Assembly: GCA_026119935.1 (NCBI GenBank)
Contig: JALRMH010000030.1
Coordinates: 186,001-250,000 of the forward strand
Source of the DNA: Endothia cerciana
Taxonomy: Eukaryota > Ascomycota > Sordariomycetes > Diaporthales > Cryphonectriaceae
Direction of reading: 5' to 3'
Length of the DNA: 64,000 nucleotides
Positions 46,716 to 57,285 of the stretch are shown here, one piece after another. The first letter of the stretch is position 1. The number at the start of each line of letters is the position of its first letter. Below the pieces are notes generated by a model. That model was not told the DNA's origin. It saw nothing but the letters and a program-made list of their open reading frames with translations, and did not search any database. Both the position numbers and the translations under genes were made by a program.

Positions 46716-48957
46716 TGTTTGTCTGTCGGGGTTGTCTGTATGCAAAGTCGACGTGCTAGCCAGAACCAGACGGGATGAGATGCTGTGGCGGTAGGTGGGA
46801 AAGGTGGACCAACGATGCTTACTGGGCCAAAGGCCGACGCGTGAGGATATTTTGTCTGGCGCCGAGCAAAATTTGTGGCTTCTGTGAGTGAACACGGTGT
46901 GTTTATTACTTAAGCCTTTGTTCATTCACTCCTATCTTCACAGTGATCTCATTATCGGTGCTTCTTGGGCAGCTACTTAGCAATGTTGGTCACAAAACTC
47001 CCAGGAAACAAAACTACCTGGCTAGATACTGTGGTACCTCGGTGAGATGTCTTCAAGGTGAGAAAATCAGCAATTCCCTATTGGCTGTTCTACGCTCCCT
47101 TCCTGTGGTTACCAGAATTCGGGAGTTGGATCTCAGGTGCCACACTATGCACAAGAGTGTTCCAATGACGAACTCTGCCTGAATGTTTCTTGCTGTCCAT
47201 GGCAAATCCTTCTGATGCTGAGGTCTCCTTGTCTCATTACAAGCAGTCTTGGTTAACAATGAATGTGCACTAGGGCAAGGTGTGACTCTGCTAAGGGGGT
47301 CAGGTGATAGCATGCACCCAAGCAGAGGTTCCAAGATGTCACGTGGTCTAATGAACAATGTACTATCAGGTTGTGGTGCGCCAATAGGGTGCAACAGTAG
47401 CTGGTGGTGCCTGAGCCTGATGTGCCCATGGCCGTAATGTGCTCCGCATAGCTCAGTATCGAGGCATTGAGCTAGGGTAAGACTGCCACGGATGGAGTAG
47501 ATGCTCACAGCAGCAGCCCACAAGCAGCCTCTGCCAGACTTCTCGGTTGATACGTGTTAGCACATATGGGCTTTCCTGAGCCCTCGATGATCCTCACCAC
47601 GAAGGCTACCGTTTATAGGAGCATGTGTTCAACATTAGTTTAACAGTGCGCGAACGTCAAGGATAACGGCAGCATCTCCCCTCTTTTCTCCTTCTTTCCT
47701 TCTTCTTTTTCGGAAGCGGCTGCCTGGCAATGGATAGGTACTGTGAGGAGATTCCAGATGCTTTGCCGACCACGACGTGTACTGCGCCGAACATCTCAAA
47801 CAGGCAGTAGTCCTCCCAAGGTCCTCCCCGAGCTCGGGAGACGGCCCAACGAGCCATGAATAACCATTCATACATACCACCAAAGCCCTGAAGATTAGCT
47901 TGGCCACTTTTGATCGAAAGACGGCCATGTCTTTCGAGCCATGCTGTTCTGTGACATCTGACACACACCGTAAGGACGCTCCAGTAATCGGGGTGCCTGC
48001 TTGCTTTCTTCTTCTGGAGCCCATAACCTGACAAACTTGATAAAAGTCTCACTCTGTCCTTCCCGGCAGGCCACATCAGTCAACTCTGCTGGCTAGGATT
48101 GAGAAGGAAGAATAGAAAAAAAAGGTGGGCGCGGCAGATGACTGTGTCGTGATCTGGTCGTGAGATTCCGCCGTGTTCACCAACTGCCACGATGGGAATG
48201 ACCTGTGCTCCCTGACGCAGGGATTCTGTGCTCCACCCTTATGGCATCTTTGGAGCCTTTTCGCAGGAGCCCATTCGTGATTTTTTCGCATGTATGCTGT
48301 CTTTTCGGCCTGGGTATCTGGCAACTCCAACAGGACGGACACGGACCTGGCGGATATTGGTGTCCTTCGCCAGGGCAGCGGGGATCCCGCACAGAGAAGG
48401 ACAGAGGGGAAGAGAGAGAAGGACAGGCCCCCGATAGGGAACCGGAGAGGTTCCTGGGGGGACGTCCAGCTTGCAGGCCCTATCGTCCTCGGTGGTGCAG
48501 AATGCTGTCAAGTTCTGAGGGTGATGGGGTGGCGTCCCTGGAGGACAGCCCTGCTCTCGCGTGTATCTCCCCTATAGAGACCATAGCCCAGTCAGGGGGA
48601 CCGACTGACCAGTCACATCTCCTGCAACGCATGAGAGCCCGACGGGCTGCTTGGAGGTAGGGGAGTCAAGCCTGATACCTCTGTCTAGCCTTATCCATCC
48701 GCACTGCAGGAGTCCAGTTTCATCTCGTCTGGTGCTGCTGGGGCCGTCCCCCACGCATACCCAGGCGTACCCAGGGCATGTCCCAGGGGATCTCCCCCAG
48801 GGTTTAGAAACAGTGGGTCCATACAGGGTTGGGCCAATCGTCTTACATGCAAGCGCCAAGCCAGCGCCAAGATCCCGGATCCCGGCAATCGCTGCGCTAG
48901 TGCCGCCCAGCCGGAGTCAAGCCGAATTCTTGAAGAAATTTTTGCCAAAAGTCGAGG
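46716..48957. other. Gene-poor region with a possible LTR remnant
   Basis: No coding gene supported. The left part includes a candidate solo LTR (separate entry). Frames at 48.2-48.7 kb have no recognisable motif. Confidence 0.5.
46984..47634. mobile_element. Candidate solo LTR (Copia-like ends), unproven
   Basis: A 651-bp block of non-coding, AT-richer sequence bounded by TGTTGGTCAC on the left and GTGTTCAACA on the right. It thus has TG...CA ends inside a 7-bp inverted repeat (AATGTTG / CAACATT), as in Copia-type LTRs. I see no matching target-site duplication (flanks AGCAA and TTAGT), no second copy in the window and no internal polyprotein. Alternatives: an old decayed LTR or chance. Confidence 0.3.
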
Positions 48958-48966
48958 AAAAAAAAA
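48958..48966 (-). terminator. Pol III T-run terminator of the tRNA gene
   Basis: Nine T residues on the minus strand, about 25 nt past the tRNA 3' end. Confidence 0.8.
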
Positions 48967-48991
48967 CCACCGTTTCCTGGTGGAACGAATA

Positions 48992-49080
48992 GGGTCTGTC
49001 CGCGGATCGAACGCGGGACCTCTCGCAACGATGAATAGGGTTGTCCCTAAGCGAGAATCATACCACTAGACCAACAGACC
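48992..49080 (-). tRNA. tRNA-Pro (anticodon AGG) with intron
   Basis: On the minus strand the seven-base acceptor stem GGTCTGT pairs with ACAGACC, with discriminator C. A-box TGGTCTAGTGG and B-box GTTCGATCC are present. The anticodon stem CTCGC/GCGAG encloses TTAGGG..., placing AGG at positions 34-36. The 24 bases between the stem halves exceed a 7-base loop, leaving an intron of about 17 nt just 3' of the anticodon, the normal place for nuclear tRNA introns. The T arm is GTCCCGCGTTCGATCCGCGGA-like with good pairing. Reads proline CCU codons (and CCC by wobble after A34 to inosine). Confidence 0.93.
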
Positions 49081-50347
49081 GGTTTTGGTTGATTTGCCTG
49101 CATCTGAGGAGGCTTATATCGCCCGTTCAAAGACTCGCCCCAGACCACCAGGGCCTCCCCTCGCGAATGACGGACTGACTTGACTGCATCTGGCGCTGAC
49201 ACCAAGAAAAGGATCGCACGTGCTGTCAAAGACTAATTGATATGCATATCTCTGCCGCATCCCCGCCACCGATGCTGCGCAGTCGTGGGACCCTCGAGCA
49301 AGGCCAATAGGGGGGAGGGGGGCGCAGGCAAGGGGGGGGGAATGGGGATGAGACGAGGACGGTTTGAGCCTCAACACGCGCCCAATCGAGTCTCGCAGCG
49401 CAGGCATCAAACTCGCTTACGCAACTCCTGTGTCTTGACTATTTCACGTTGTCTCCCCCCCCCCCCGCCCCCCAAAACAAACAGAATCAAGAAGGTCTAC
49501 CAAAGTGAAGAGGCCAAGAGGGCCAAGAGGCGCCCCGACAGGCCATCGACCCGGGATTAGGGAGATCATGGGAGATCATTTTGGGAGATCACAAACGCGG
49601 GAGATCGGCACACATCACCAGGGGCATATCGTCACATCAAACGTGGCACGCCTGGGTCGGTCACGACGCGCCCTCCCTAGCCTCCCTGGCGGCGATACGG
49701 ATGCGACGGATGGGTGCGTGCATTGCACCGATGCTGCGAGGCAGAGACTACTATGGTACTACATACTACAATACTGCCATGCGAGCGGGCCACGATGCTA
49801 CCGCATTGGGTGGCTAGCCCCAGAGCCTCAAACGTCACCCAGACCATGTCTCCCCCCCCCCCCTCTGCGCCCCGGCGTCTACCATTACGACTCGGTGTCC
49901 CCACCCGTATAAGCCCACCGTGCATTGCATCCCTACCTATTCTGGAGGTGATCTGAGGATCTCCAAAACGTCTGGAATTCAAGGACGAACTCCTGTGGCG
50001 GCGTGGGGCTGGCGTGGTTGTTTCCTCGCCGGCGTCGAGGCACCGCCAGTAACAACACCCAGCCTCGACCGTCCGGCCATCTCGTTCGTCCATCGCGAGA
50101 AACATTCTCCTCTCGTCGTCGCAGCACGCACCCGCCTGGCCGAGGTCGCCGTGCCTCCCCCCCCCCCCCTATCGCTCACCAATGCCCCGTCTCGTCTCAA
50201 CATTGTTTACAGCCATGGATCTTCGTCCGGAATGGCGACTCAGACGGTTTGAGATGAGATTTTGGGGATGCCCATCGGGGCCATGGGCATAGCCCCTCGA
50301 CATCGTGAGAAGGCGACGGGGCGCGGGACGGGGTCGAGGTCGGCGAC
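49081..50347. other. Intergenic with three poly-C tracts
   Basis: No gene seen between the tRNA and GEgh16-like B. Poly-C at 49455-49466, 49852-49863 and 50157-50169. Confidence 0.6.
50157..50169. repeat. Poly-C tract (13 nt)
   Basis: Uninterrupted C run about 180 bp upstream of the TATA box of GEgh16-like B; two 12-nt C runs lie further upstream at 49455 and 49852. Confidence 0.9.
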
Positions 50348-50354
50348 TATAAAG
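50348..50354 (+). promoter_or_regulatory. TATA box of GEgh16-like gene B
   Basis: TATAAAG, about 330 bp upstream of the ATG at 50683. The predicted 300-nt leader is rich in C/T and later A, with CATCATCATCAG near its start, similar in style to the leader of gene A. Confidence 0.55.
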
Positions 50355-50682
50355 TATCGCCAAGATTCCACCCCAAGGCTGTTCATCTCATCTCATCATC
50401 ATCAGCATCCAACAGCATCTTCAGCCTTCCTCAGTCCTTCATTTCACTGATCACGATTGATTCGTATCTCTCATTCAATACCAATCACTAAAAAAACAAA
50501 CTTTCAAAGTTTTTTAACTGTCTTTACCATACAAAAAACCCCCCAAAAAAAATAAAAATAAAAATTCTTCTCTCGTCTTTTGACAACTCTTATCATCCCT
50601 TCTTCAGGAATCAACACCGGCTTTTTTTTTATTTATTTTTTTTATACCCACCAAACAAACAAACCCGTCCTTCTTCTTCAAG

Positions 50683-51551
50683 ATGTACTCCCAGCTCACT
50701 GCCATCATCATCGCCCTGGCGGCCACCCCCCTCGTCTCTGCCCACGGCGAGATCCTCTCCGCTGTCGGCGACCAGGGCGGCAACGGCACCGCCCTGGGCA
50801 TCAAGGGCGGCGTCGTCCCCGGCGAGGGCGCCAACTCCGTGACCGAGGTCCAGACCACCGTCTTCTGGTCCAAGGACATCAACACCGACTACGACCTGGG
50901 CTACACCGAGGGCGGCGTCGCCGGCAACGGCAACAACCAGCTCGACTACGTCAAGTACGCCATGGAGCAGAGCGGCAACACCCTCCCCCAGGTCAGCAGC
51001 GGCGGCTCCGTCTCGGGCGTCTTCCACGTCGTCACCGACGACGGCTGCGGGCCCCTCCAGGCCGTCGTCGACCCTACCGCCACCTCCCTCTTCAGCAAGG
51101 CCGTCGACGCAGAGGTCACCAGCAACGTCCCCACCACCGGCACTGCCGGCGAGTGCCCCACCTCCCTCGACAGCGGCGTCGACAACAAGCTCAAGAGGAC
51201 CCTCCGCCGCGCCCTCGTCAAGATGGGCCTCATCTCCAAGAGGGCTAAGAACGTCGACAAGAGCTACGTGAGTCCCTCCCCCTCCTCTCCCGCCCGTCAA
51301 CCAGAACCCGCCGCGGTCGTCTCTTCTTCCTTGAGCCTGAGCTAACCATCACCGCCTTGCAGTCTTACTCCGTCGAGATCCCTGCCGGCACCACCTGCAC
51401 TGGTACCATCAACGGCATGACCGGCCTCTGCCTGGTCAAGGTCTCCAACAACAACGCCAACGGCCCCTTCGGTGGTGTCGTCGTCGTCCAGATGTCCAAC
51501 TCGACCACCACTGCCGCCCGCACCAAGCGCTCCACCTCCTTCACCGCCTAA
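50683..51551 (+). CDS. Secreted GEgh16/Gas1-like protein B
   Basis: Second Egh16/Gas1-family gene. Exons 50683-51267 and 51363-51551; 257 aa. Signal peptide 1-20, predicted cleavage before His21 (HGEILSAV). Shared blocks with gene A: GNGTALGIKGGVVPGEGAN with an N-glycosylation site, TLPQVSSGGSVSGVFHVV (His115), VEIPAGTTCTG, GLCLVKV and NGPFGGV. It has four mature cysteines: DGCGP (122), GEC (about 150), TTCTG and GLCL. Gene A keeps only the last two. The first intron of gene A (after residue 25) is absent; the second is shared at the same place. Dibasic KR/RR sites flank the charged helix KLKRTLRRALVKMGLISKR and the last 10 residues, possible Kex2 targets. Codon use is extremely C-ending, suggesting high expression. 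Confidence 0.94.
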
Positions 51552-52215
51552 TTTTCTTTCAAAGGGCAGGGCGCAGATGACCTGACTGGCCGGCGAGCCC
51601 TGGCGCTGTCAGATTGGGAAGGTGTATGATCAGGGGCCTGGGTTTTTTCGGGCTGGGTTTTTTCTCTCTTTTTTTCTGAGGAGGAGGAGGAGGAGGAGGA
51701 GGAGGGGGAGGGCGAAGATGCTTTGGTGTTGTTGAAGAGATGCTTAGGCCTGAGGCTGGTTCCGCATTTACTTTCTATTTACTGTAGTATGAATGAATGA
51801 TGAATGGTCTCTCCTAAACCCGGTATAAATGCGTGACATCGAACAACAAACACTCTTTTCCCCTGCCATACCCATAGCACCTGGGCTGGTACACGACCAT
51901 TTCACTGCCAGCCTAGATCAATACCATCATCCTTTCACGTGCCCGAGGCGGGCCATCCTCCCCGCCCTCGGCCAGGGCGCGATACATCTCTGCTGGGGCT
52001 ACGCTGAATTTCTGAGCAGGACCCTCGAGGGAGCCAGCACCTCAAGAGCTTTGGGTCAACCTCAGACCACACTGATTAATCCATCAAGTACCTTCTATGT
52101 ACCGCGTGCAACTTCGGAAAGGGCTGATGACTGTTGACCAGGGACTCGCGGCCATCCGTATTCGCCACGCCAAGGGTCCAGATCCGTGATACAGAGAGCC
52201 GCTCCGCCGTCGCCC
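51552..52215. other. 3' flanks of GEgh16-like B and F-box B
   Basis: Contains (GAG)n at 51678-51706 within the probable 3' UTR of GEgh16-like B. No gene. Confidence 0.6.
51678..51706. repeat. (GAG)n microsatellite
   Basis: About ten GAG triplets, about 130 bp past the GEgh16-like B stop. Confidence 0.9.
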
Positions 52216-53565
52216 TCATATACCAAACGTCTCCCAGTCCTCCGTGTCCAGGCCATGGATCTGAAGCCTCAGCCTATCCAGGCGGGCCCACCTATTGCGC
52301 CTCGCACACCCATCGTTCTCGCAGTACGCCACGCGGCGCAGCGCGTCGTCCTCATGGGCGCCCCAGGACTCGGGGTCGAGTGCGCTTGTCCAGGAGGACC
52401 AGATCGTCGGGAAATCCCCGTCGGAGAAGATCTTCGTGGTGTTGAGGTAGACCTTCCTGCCCTGCCGCTCCCACCGGTAGGTCGAGCCGCACCCCGGACA
52501 GCGCCACTGGTGATCCCCGCCCCCCCCGCCGTCGGCTTCCTGCCGTTCCTCCCGGCCTGGCGGTGCCGCCCCGATGGCGGGCATGAACAGGCCCTTGCGG
52601 CAGGGGTCCTCGGCGGCGCGGCACCGGCAGCAGCCGTGGCCGTCCCCGCGCTCGTGGCCGTGGTACGGCTCGTGGTCGAAACAGGCGCACGTGTCGGGCC
52701 CGAAGGGCAGCATCAGGCGCGCGTCGTCGGCCGAGACGTGCGGGCACAGCATACGGCGGAGCGAGCCCCGCTGGGCCGCGAGCCCGTCCTGGAGGGCCCT
52801 GCGCGTGGGGGCCACGGCGGGGTCGAGGGTCGCTATGAGGGATCGCGTCCTGAGCTCGACCTGGACGCCCTTCCATATGTAGTCGCACCACGGCTGCGGG
52901 GCCGTGATGGTCATCGTCGGCGCCCGGCGGCCCCAGTGGCGCCACCTGCACGTCAGCGACAGCGGCCCCGTCTCCCACTCGTGTTCCACATACAGCCACA
53001 TGATGTCGTGCCAGTCGAACGAGGCGTGCGCGCACAGCCGCAGCCGGCCCTCCCAGGCGATGCACCGCCTCCGCAGCGGGTGCTTCGCCGCCTCCCTGGC
53101 CGAGAAGGCCACCCGGCGGTGGTACCTAGAGCACCCCCCGCACCAGAGCTGCTGCTTCAGCGCCCTCACGGCGTCCGCATACCGGCCGTGCTCCCTGAAC
53201 CGGAGGCAGTCGTCGCACAGGGACGCCGCCGACAGGAGCCTCGCCACCTTGTGCCGCTCGTGCATGTGGTCGGCAACCTGTCGGAGGGGGATCCCGGTGG
53301 ATCCCAATACCAGCGTCGGCGGCGCGGGGATCGTGTCCCTGAGCAGGCTGCAGGTCTGCCGGAGGGGCTGTATCGAGTTGTGGTCGAGGCGTCTGGCGAC
53401 CAGGAGGATGATCTCGGCTGGGAGGGAGTGTAAGGTGCTGTTGGTGTTGTTGGCATCGCGGTTGGTGATCCATTTCGGCGCGTACGCCCCGGTGTTACAT
53501 GTCCTGTAGTCATCGGGAGTGCCTCTAGACGTGACGAGACGTGCCACGCTCAGAGGAGCACCCAT
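52216..53565 (-). CDS. F-box-like, cysteine-rich protein B
   Basis: Single-exon, 449 aa. The N-terminal F-box-like motif is at about 46-80 (LHSLPAEIILLVARRLDHNS then IQPLRQTCSLLRD). It is followed by paired cysteines (CDDC, CGGC) that may bind zinc, an Arg/Trp-rich middle (WEGRLRLCAHASFDWHDIMW), and a C-terminal zinc-ribbon-like part (CPGCGSTYRW, CENDGCARR). Such F-box plus Cys-rich proteins are expanded in Sordariomycetes; targets unknown. Start ATG 53565 is the first in frame. GC content at third positions is very high, which also creates a long antisense open frame that I reject. Confidence 0.8.
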   Translation of the reverse strand: MGAPLSVARLVTSRGTPDDYRTCNTGAYAPKWITNRDANNTNSTLHSLPAEIILLVARRLDHNSIQPLRQTCSLLRDTIPAPPTLVLGSTGIPLRQVADHMHERHKVARLLSAASLCDDCLRFREHGRYADAVRALKQQLWCGGCSRYHRRVAFSAREAAKHPLRRRCIAWEGRLRLCAHASFDWHDIMWLYVEHEWETGPLSLTCRWRHWGRRAPTMTITAPQPWCDYIWKGVQVELRTRSLIATLDPAVAPTRRALQDGLAAQRGSLRRMLCPHVSADDARLMLPFGPDTCACFDHEPYHGHERGDGHGCCRCRAAEDPCRKGLFMPAIGAAPPGREERQEADGGGGGDHQWRCPGCGSTYRWERQGRKVYLNTTKIFSDGDFPTIWSSWTSALDPESWGAHEDDALRRVAYCENDGCARRNRWARLDRLRLQIHGLDTEDWETFGI

Positions 53566-54501
53566 ATCTTCGAGGGTGTTGGCTTGGGGATGTGGGCGCA
53601 GGTGACGCGGTTGGATGAAAGACTTGGGTTGTCGGTGAGGTCCACTCGACGGGGCCTGGTCTTCATCTGGCCGTGAAAGCTGCTAGGCGGCCACGACGGA
53701 CGTCGAGGCAGAAGATGCGAGGTCGGCTTGGGAGGTCGTAGAACCCATCTATGAATCCATCCAGGTTGGCCTTGTGGTGGGTGCTTGGGATTTTATTCGA
53801 CGGCTGGTGGGCTAACTTCCCCTTCGTCCGTCACGCTTTGCAATACTTTTCACACCTCACTTGGCTTTCTGGCGACTTCGCCTCTGCTTAAACACCTGTA
53901 ACCGCAGTGAATGGTCCCTTGAAATTTATAGGGCCCCCTGCAACACTTCTTTCACTACTCCCACCGTTAGCCGTTCTAGCAGACCTGAGATGAGACAGTC
54001 CCTAGCAGCGTCGAACATGTCGGTGCCCCCCCTTCCACCCCGCCATGTTTGGGACCATTATATCAAACAAGTCGACAAAGAACATTCACTACTGAGGTGA
54101 TACACTGCTTTGGGATGCCCCAAGGGCCTCGTCCTGAACTCCGACGCTGGGTTGCGCTGCTGTAGAGTCCTTCCTGCCTGCTCCACGATCCTGGACCTTC
54201 AATTTCGCCAGGACAGGCCCATCGCCCCATGTTGCCGTACTTCGTTAGAACCGGAATAAAATAGATTGAGTGCCTTGCCTCGATCCTTTGACCCTTTGAG
54301 AGCTTGAGAAGTGGGAGGACTTCATGGCTGGACAGAACTGGTCACACTCACATATACATACGCACATCGGCACATCGTAGAAACGGAGCCATGTTCTGCG
54401 CAGCTCAACAGGTTGTTAGATCATGGTCCCGAGCTGGCATACGTGCGACATCTGCAGATGACTGTGCGCCACACGAGGGGGTACTTCTGGCCACCTGTTG
54501 A
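53566..54501. other. Intergenic between F-box B and GH92 B
   Basis: Promoter of F-box B and 3' flank of GH92 B. No gene seen. Confidence 0.6.
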
Positions 54502-57285
54502 TCATGACCACCCGCTCATACTCCACGGCCTCTCGCCCACATCCCACGTCGCCGGCTCGGGGCCCATCTCGAACACCAGCTCCTCCGCGCCGACAAGCTC
54601 CTCGTGGCTCAGCCAAGCCCTGTCCAGCGCGACCCCGTCGAGCGTCACCTTCTGCGGATAGAACCGATCCTCCGCGAGCCCATCCGCCCGGATCGCCAGC
54701 GTCCTCTCCGCCTCCGTCCCCACGAACAGCCTTACCCGCAGCGAGCTGAACCTCGGCGCGCCGAGCAGGTACAAGGCCTGGCCCGCGACCGGGTACACGC
54801 CCAGGAGGTTGAAGATCAACCAGCTCGGCAGCGCGCCCGCGTCCGTGTTGCCGGGGTACCCGTTCCTCGCGTCGCTGTAGAACTCGTCGACGACGGCGCG
54901 GCTCTGGTTCACCGTCTTCCAGTGGTGGGCCGGCACATAATTATACAGGAACGGCATGGGGAACGAGGGCTCGTTGCCGGGGTTGAAGAGCGCCGTGCCC
55001 GCGTCGTTGTTGGCGTTGCCGGTGCCCGAGGCGAGGCCCGGGACGAAGGAGGCGTCGAGGCGCTGTATGAAGGCCTCGTCGCCCCCCATGAGGCTGATGA
55101 CGCGTGACATGTCGTGCGGCGCGGCGGTGAAGGAGGTTTCCCAGACCCTGGCCTCGTAGATGTCGTCCCCCCAGCCGCAGCTCGGGATACAGACGACGGG
55201 GTCGTAGTCCGTGCTGCGCGTGGCTATGGCTTAGCAGCTTGCCTTTCCCATCAGAGGGCCCGCCCGGGCTGGCCAGAGGGCTGGCCGCCATGGCGGGGAG
55301 CGCACTCACAAGTTGAAGCTTCCGTCTGCGTTGCGCGGACCGGCAAAGCCGGTGAAGGTCATGTTGGTACCGTCCCCGCTCAGGGCCAGGGACGTGCTGC
55401 CCCCTGGGTTCCACTGGTTCTCCCACCAGGTAGCCCGGTCCAGGTACCGGGCCTGGTCCTCAGCCGACATGTTCAGACCCTTCGCGACAGCCCAGATGGC
55501 AAAGTCGTCCTGCGGGTACTCCAGGCCTCGCGAGATGCTCCTCGTGTGGTTGCGCGTGATGTACCTGAGGTGCAGATAGTCGCCGAGGGCCCCCCGGCCT
55601 TCCTTGGTTGCGCCGTCGAACGCGACGGAATCCGCGTTCCGCCCGGGGAGGACCTCTGCGTCCTTGACCATGGCCCTGTAGGCCTCGTCCCAGTCGATGT
55701 CGCCGAGCTCGCCCAGGCCGGTGGTGTTGGCCGCCGGCGAGAAGACGCTCTTGACGAAGGCGTCGCCCAGAACGAGATCCGCGTGTGTCCCGCCCTGCAC
55801 ACGGCCGTTCCAGTTGGCCGAGCGGCCGGCAGGTAGGAAGCCCTCGAAAGTGAAGATGCTGATGAGGCCCTTGACGACGCGGCTGTACGTGCTCGTGAAG
55901 AGGAGGTGATACATCGGCATTAGGGTCCGGTACGTGTCCCACAGGGTGTAGTGGTCGTCGAAGTAGGGGTAGCTCTCGTCCGAGGCCCATATGGGGTTCT
56001 CGCCTGTCTTGTCGGTGGGCATCAGGGCGCTCTGGTACAGCGCCGTGTATAGCATCTTCTTCAGCGTGTCGTTCCGGCTTGTCGCAGAGCCGTCGTCGAC
56101 GACCTCGACGGCGCTGAGGACCTTCGACTCCCAGTCCTGCCTGGCTTGCTCCACCACCTCGTCGAAGGCTGTCGCGGCCGGGATCTCACTCTCAATGTAC
56201 GCGCAAGCGTCCTCAACGCCCATGTGTGAGATGCCCACCCTCGACTCCAGCACGGCCGTTGAGTTCTCTACCGACCCGGGCGTCTGGGTCCAGCTGAATA
56301 GTGCCCCCAAGCCCATCCTGTTTCCTGCACCCGACCTGACGTCCATATCAGACCGTACGGTGGGCTCGTCTGACGTCGGCGCGAAGAGATCAAACGGCCA
56401 GCTGAAGGTCCCGGCGCCATCAACCCGATTGAGACCAACAGCCTGCACATATGCATTGGTCTGTACCAGCGCGGAACCCTGCGGCACACTGAAGTTCCCG
56501 CAGAAGTGGTACTCAGCCTCCTCCGCGTTGGCCCACCCGCCGGCATACATCGCACTGCCGTAGTACGAGGCCTGCCCTGAGCTGCCGGGGCGCACATGCA
56601 GGTCGCCACGGATGAACTGCTGGGTGTAGCTTTGGGTTGTGGGGTTCTGTGCGGGAAGCACATGGGTCAGGTCCACAAGGATGTGGGCGTCATTGCTATC
56701 CTGTGTAGTCTCGAACGACCGGCCCCCAGCACCGGAGGTGAAAGACGTGCTGGTCCCCGGCATAGATGAGGACGGGAAGGTGTAGCGGATGATGCCCGTG
56801 TGGTTCGAGGCTGTGATGTCCATCTTGATGCCATCCAGCAGGGTCGTGGAGAACAGGCCCACGGTTGCAGTCTCGCTTTCCAACGAGCGGTTCTGGGAAT
56901 AGGTGTTGTTGTTCGTGAGGTTGACAGGGTCCAGCGTTCCCAGGAGGGGCATCTGAGAGACCAGTCCATAGGTCGGATTCCCACCGGTTCCAGTGACGTG
57001 CATCATCGACACACCGGTGACGTTCCCCAGGGGGCTGTAGCCAGCATTGCAATCTGTGGCGAGATCGTCGAGTCCAATGTAGCTGGTATCGATGCCAACC
57101 TTTGCCATCTGCCAGGGCCGGGCAGCGCCAGGGAAGGTATTCCCACTGGCTGTACCCGAACCAGGCACTGGCCCTTCTGTCCCGATGAGGAGGTCGACAT
57201 AGTCCGACAGTCTTGCATCGACTCTGGTGCCGTAGAGGGCGACGATAGCGAGGGGCAGAAGCCTCAGACGCCGACGGATCACCAT
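54502..57285 (-). CDS. Secreted GH92 alpha-mannosidase B
   Basis: Second family-92 mannosidase. Exons 57285-55310 and 55213-54502 (intron donor GTGAGT, acceptor CGCAG) give 895 aa. Signal peptide about 1-24 (RRRLRLLPLAIVALYGTRVDA). Family marks: YVDLLIGTEGPVPGSG, NTFPGAARPWQMAKVGIDT, GVSMMHVTGTGGNPTYG, HYTLWDTYRTLMPMYHLL, FEGFLPAGRSANWNGRVQGG, KEGRGALGDYLHLRYI, NEPSFPMPFLYNYV, and GNTDAGALPSWLIFNLLGVYP. Many N-glycosylation sites. The differences NTFPGAARPW here versus DIFVGGALPFG in the 39-kb copy put the two genes in different GH92 subgroups. Upstream ATGs exist (57396) but would hide the signal peptide; 57285 is preferred. Confidence 0.95.

Noticed and set aside
52186..53433. 415-codon plus-strand frame opposite F-box B
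   Set aside because: Created by very high GC at third codon positions of the minus-strand gene.
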